Below, piece by piece: positions 6,768 through 7,143 of a stretch of DNA of 7,143 nucleotides. Both the position numbers and the translations under genes were made by a program. Origin of the DNA: Hydrogenophaga sp. (GTDB taxonomy: Bacteria > Pseudomonadota > Gammaproteobacteria > Burkholderiales > Burkholderiaceae_C); NCBI GenBank assembly GCA_018335615.1, contig JAGXRS010000004.1:1-7143 (forward strand), written 5' to 3'. How positions within the stretch are numbered: the stretch's first letter is position 1; the number at the start of each line of letters is the position of its first letter. Below the pieces are notes generated by a model, which worked only from the letters and a program-made list of their open reading frames with translations, made no database searches and was not told the DNA's origin.

Positions 6768-6817
6768 CGCTTGCAATCCCTTGCCGCGTTTTCTTTCATC
6801 GTCCCTCTTCCTTTGCC

Positions 6818-7143
6818 ATGACCTCACCCCAAGCCTTCATCGTCGATGCCATCCGCACGCCCTTCGGCCGCTACGGTGGCGCCCTGTCCAGTGTGCGCAC
6901 CGATGACCTGGGCGCCATCCCGCTGCGCGCCCTGATGGCGCGCAACCCGAATGTGGACTGGGCCGCCGTCACGGACGTGCTGTACGGCTGCGCCAACCAG
7001 GCCGGCGAAGACAACCGCAACGTCGCCCACATGAGCAGCCTGCTCGCCGGCCTGCCACTGGAAGTGCCCGGTGGCACCATCAACCGCCTGTGCGGCTCCG
7101 GCCTGGACGCGGTGGGCACGGCCGCGCGCGCCATCAAGGCGGG
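6818..7143 (+). CDS. pcaF: 3-oxoadipyl-CoA thiolase-like acetyl-CoA acyltransferase (N-terminal part, runs off the window)
   Basis: 108 complete codons are visible of a protein normally about 400 residues long. The N-terminus AFIVDAIRTPFGRYGGALSS, then GCANQAGEDNRNVAHMSSLLAGLP (57-80) and INRLCGSGLDAVGTAARAIKAG with nucleophile Cys92, closely matches the PcaF/PaaJ subgroup as I remember it. Those enzymes cleave 3-oxoadipyl-CoA to acetyl-CoA and succinyl-CoA. The His and second Cys of the active site lie beyond the window. It follows the hydratase/dehydrogenase by 50 bp and supplies the last step of the same spiral. The leader (6768-6817) is pyrimidine-rich with no Shine-Dalgarno sequence; the start rests on homology. 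The subgroup call is firmer than the exact substrate, since PcaF-like thiolases also serve in phenylacetate and other dicarboxylyl-CoA pathways. Confidence 0.9.
   Translation, partial: MTSPQAFIVDAIRTPFGRYGGALSSVRTDDLGAIPLRALMARNPNVDWAAVTDVLYGCANQAGEDNRNVAHMSSLLAGLPLEVPGGTINRLCGSGLDAVGTAARAIKA

Noticed and set aside
4806..6827. A 673-codon open frame on the minus strand opposite the hydratase/dehydrogenase gene
   Set aside because: Its translation is rich in His, Gly, Arg and Gln with no recognisable domain, while the plus-strand gene carries a full set of catalytic residues for two domains. GC-biased third positions commonly open such antisense frames.
1..7143. CRISPR array, tRNA/rRNA genes, insertion sequence ends or phage-defence genes
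   Set aside because: I looked for regularly spaced repeats, tRNA-like cloverleaf segments, transposase motifs and terminal inverted repeats and saw none; the window is a conventional catabolic locus.

Overview
The window (roughly two-thirds G+C by eye, with strongly GC-biased third codon positions) looks like chromosomal DNA of a betaproteobacterium, most likely Burkholderiales/Comamonadaceae. This rests on the Bug-type solute-binding protein, the linkage of acyl-CoA dehydrogenase, CaiB-type CoA-transferase, fused hydratase/dehydrogenase and thiolase, and the scarcity of strong Shine-Dalgarno sequences. The taxonomic call is an inference from content, not from any marker gene.

Layout. Bases 1-57 carry the last 18 codons of an unidentified plus-strand gene. 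A convergent gap of about 180 bp follows. A minus-strand LysR-type regulator (239-1153) is divergent from a plus-strand catabolic operon. A 113-bp divergent control region (1154-1266) holds a cluster of GTCAA/TTGAC repeats and a plausible sigma70-type promoter. The operon contains, in order: an acyl-CoA dehydrogenase (1267-2427), a periplasmic Bug/TctC-family solute-binding protein (2472-3461), a family III CoA-transferase (3466-4686), a fused enoyl-CoA hydratase/3-hydroxyacyl-CoA dehydrogenase (4704-6767), and the N-terminal third of a 3-oxoadipyl-CoA-type thiolase (6818 to the window edge). Gaps within the operon are 44, 4, 17 and 50 bp, and no convincing terminator is seen between genes.

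How it works together. The genes make a complete uptake-activation-beta-oxidation route. The binding protein captures a carboxylate, the CoA-transferase makes its CoA thioester, the dehydrogenase forms the 2-enoyl-CoA, the fusion protein hydrates and oxidises it to the 3-oxoacyl-CoA, and the thiolase cleaves it. Two features point to a dicarboxylic acid. The thiolase N-terminus strongly resembles PcaF/PaaJ (3-oxoadipyl-CoA thiolase). The acyl-CoA dehydrogenase carries an Arg-Ser pair at the position that binds the substrate's distal carboxylate in glutaryl-CoA dehydrogenase. Adipate is the simplest candidate: 3-oxoadipyl-CoA would yield acetyl-CoA plus succinyl-CoA, and the succinyl-CoA could be the CoA donor for the transferase. 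No enzyme family here is new. What merits attention is the substrate assignment, the binding protein without its permease, the operator architecture, and a perfect 13-bp hairpin inside the dehydrogenase gene.
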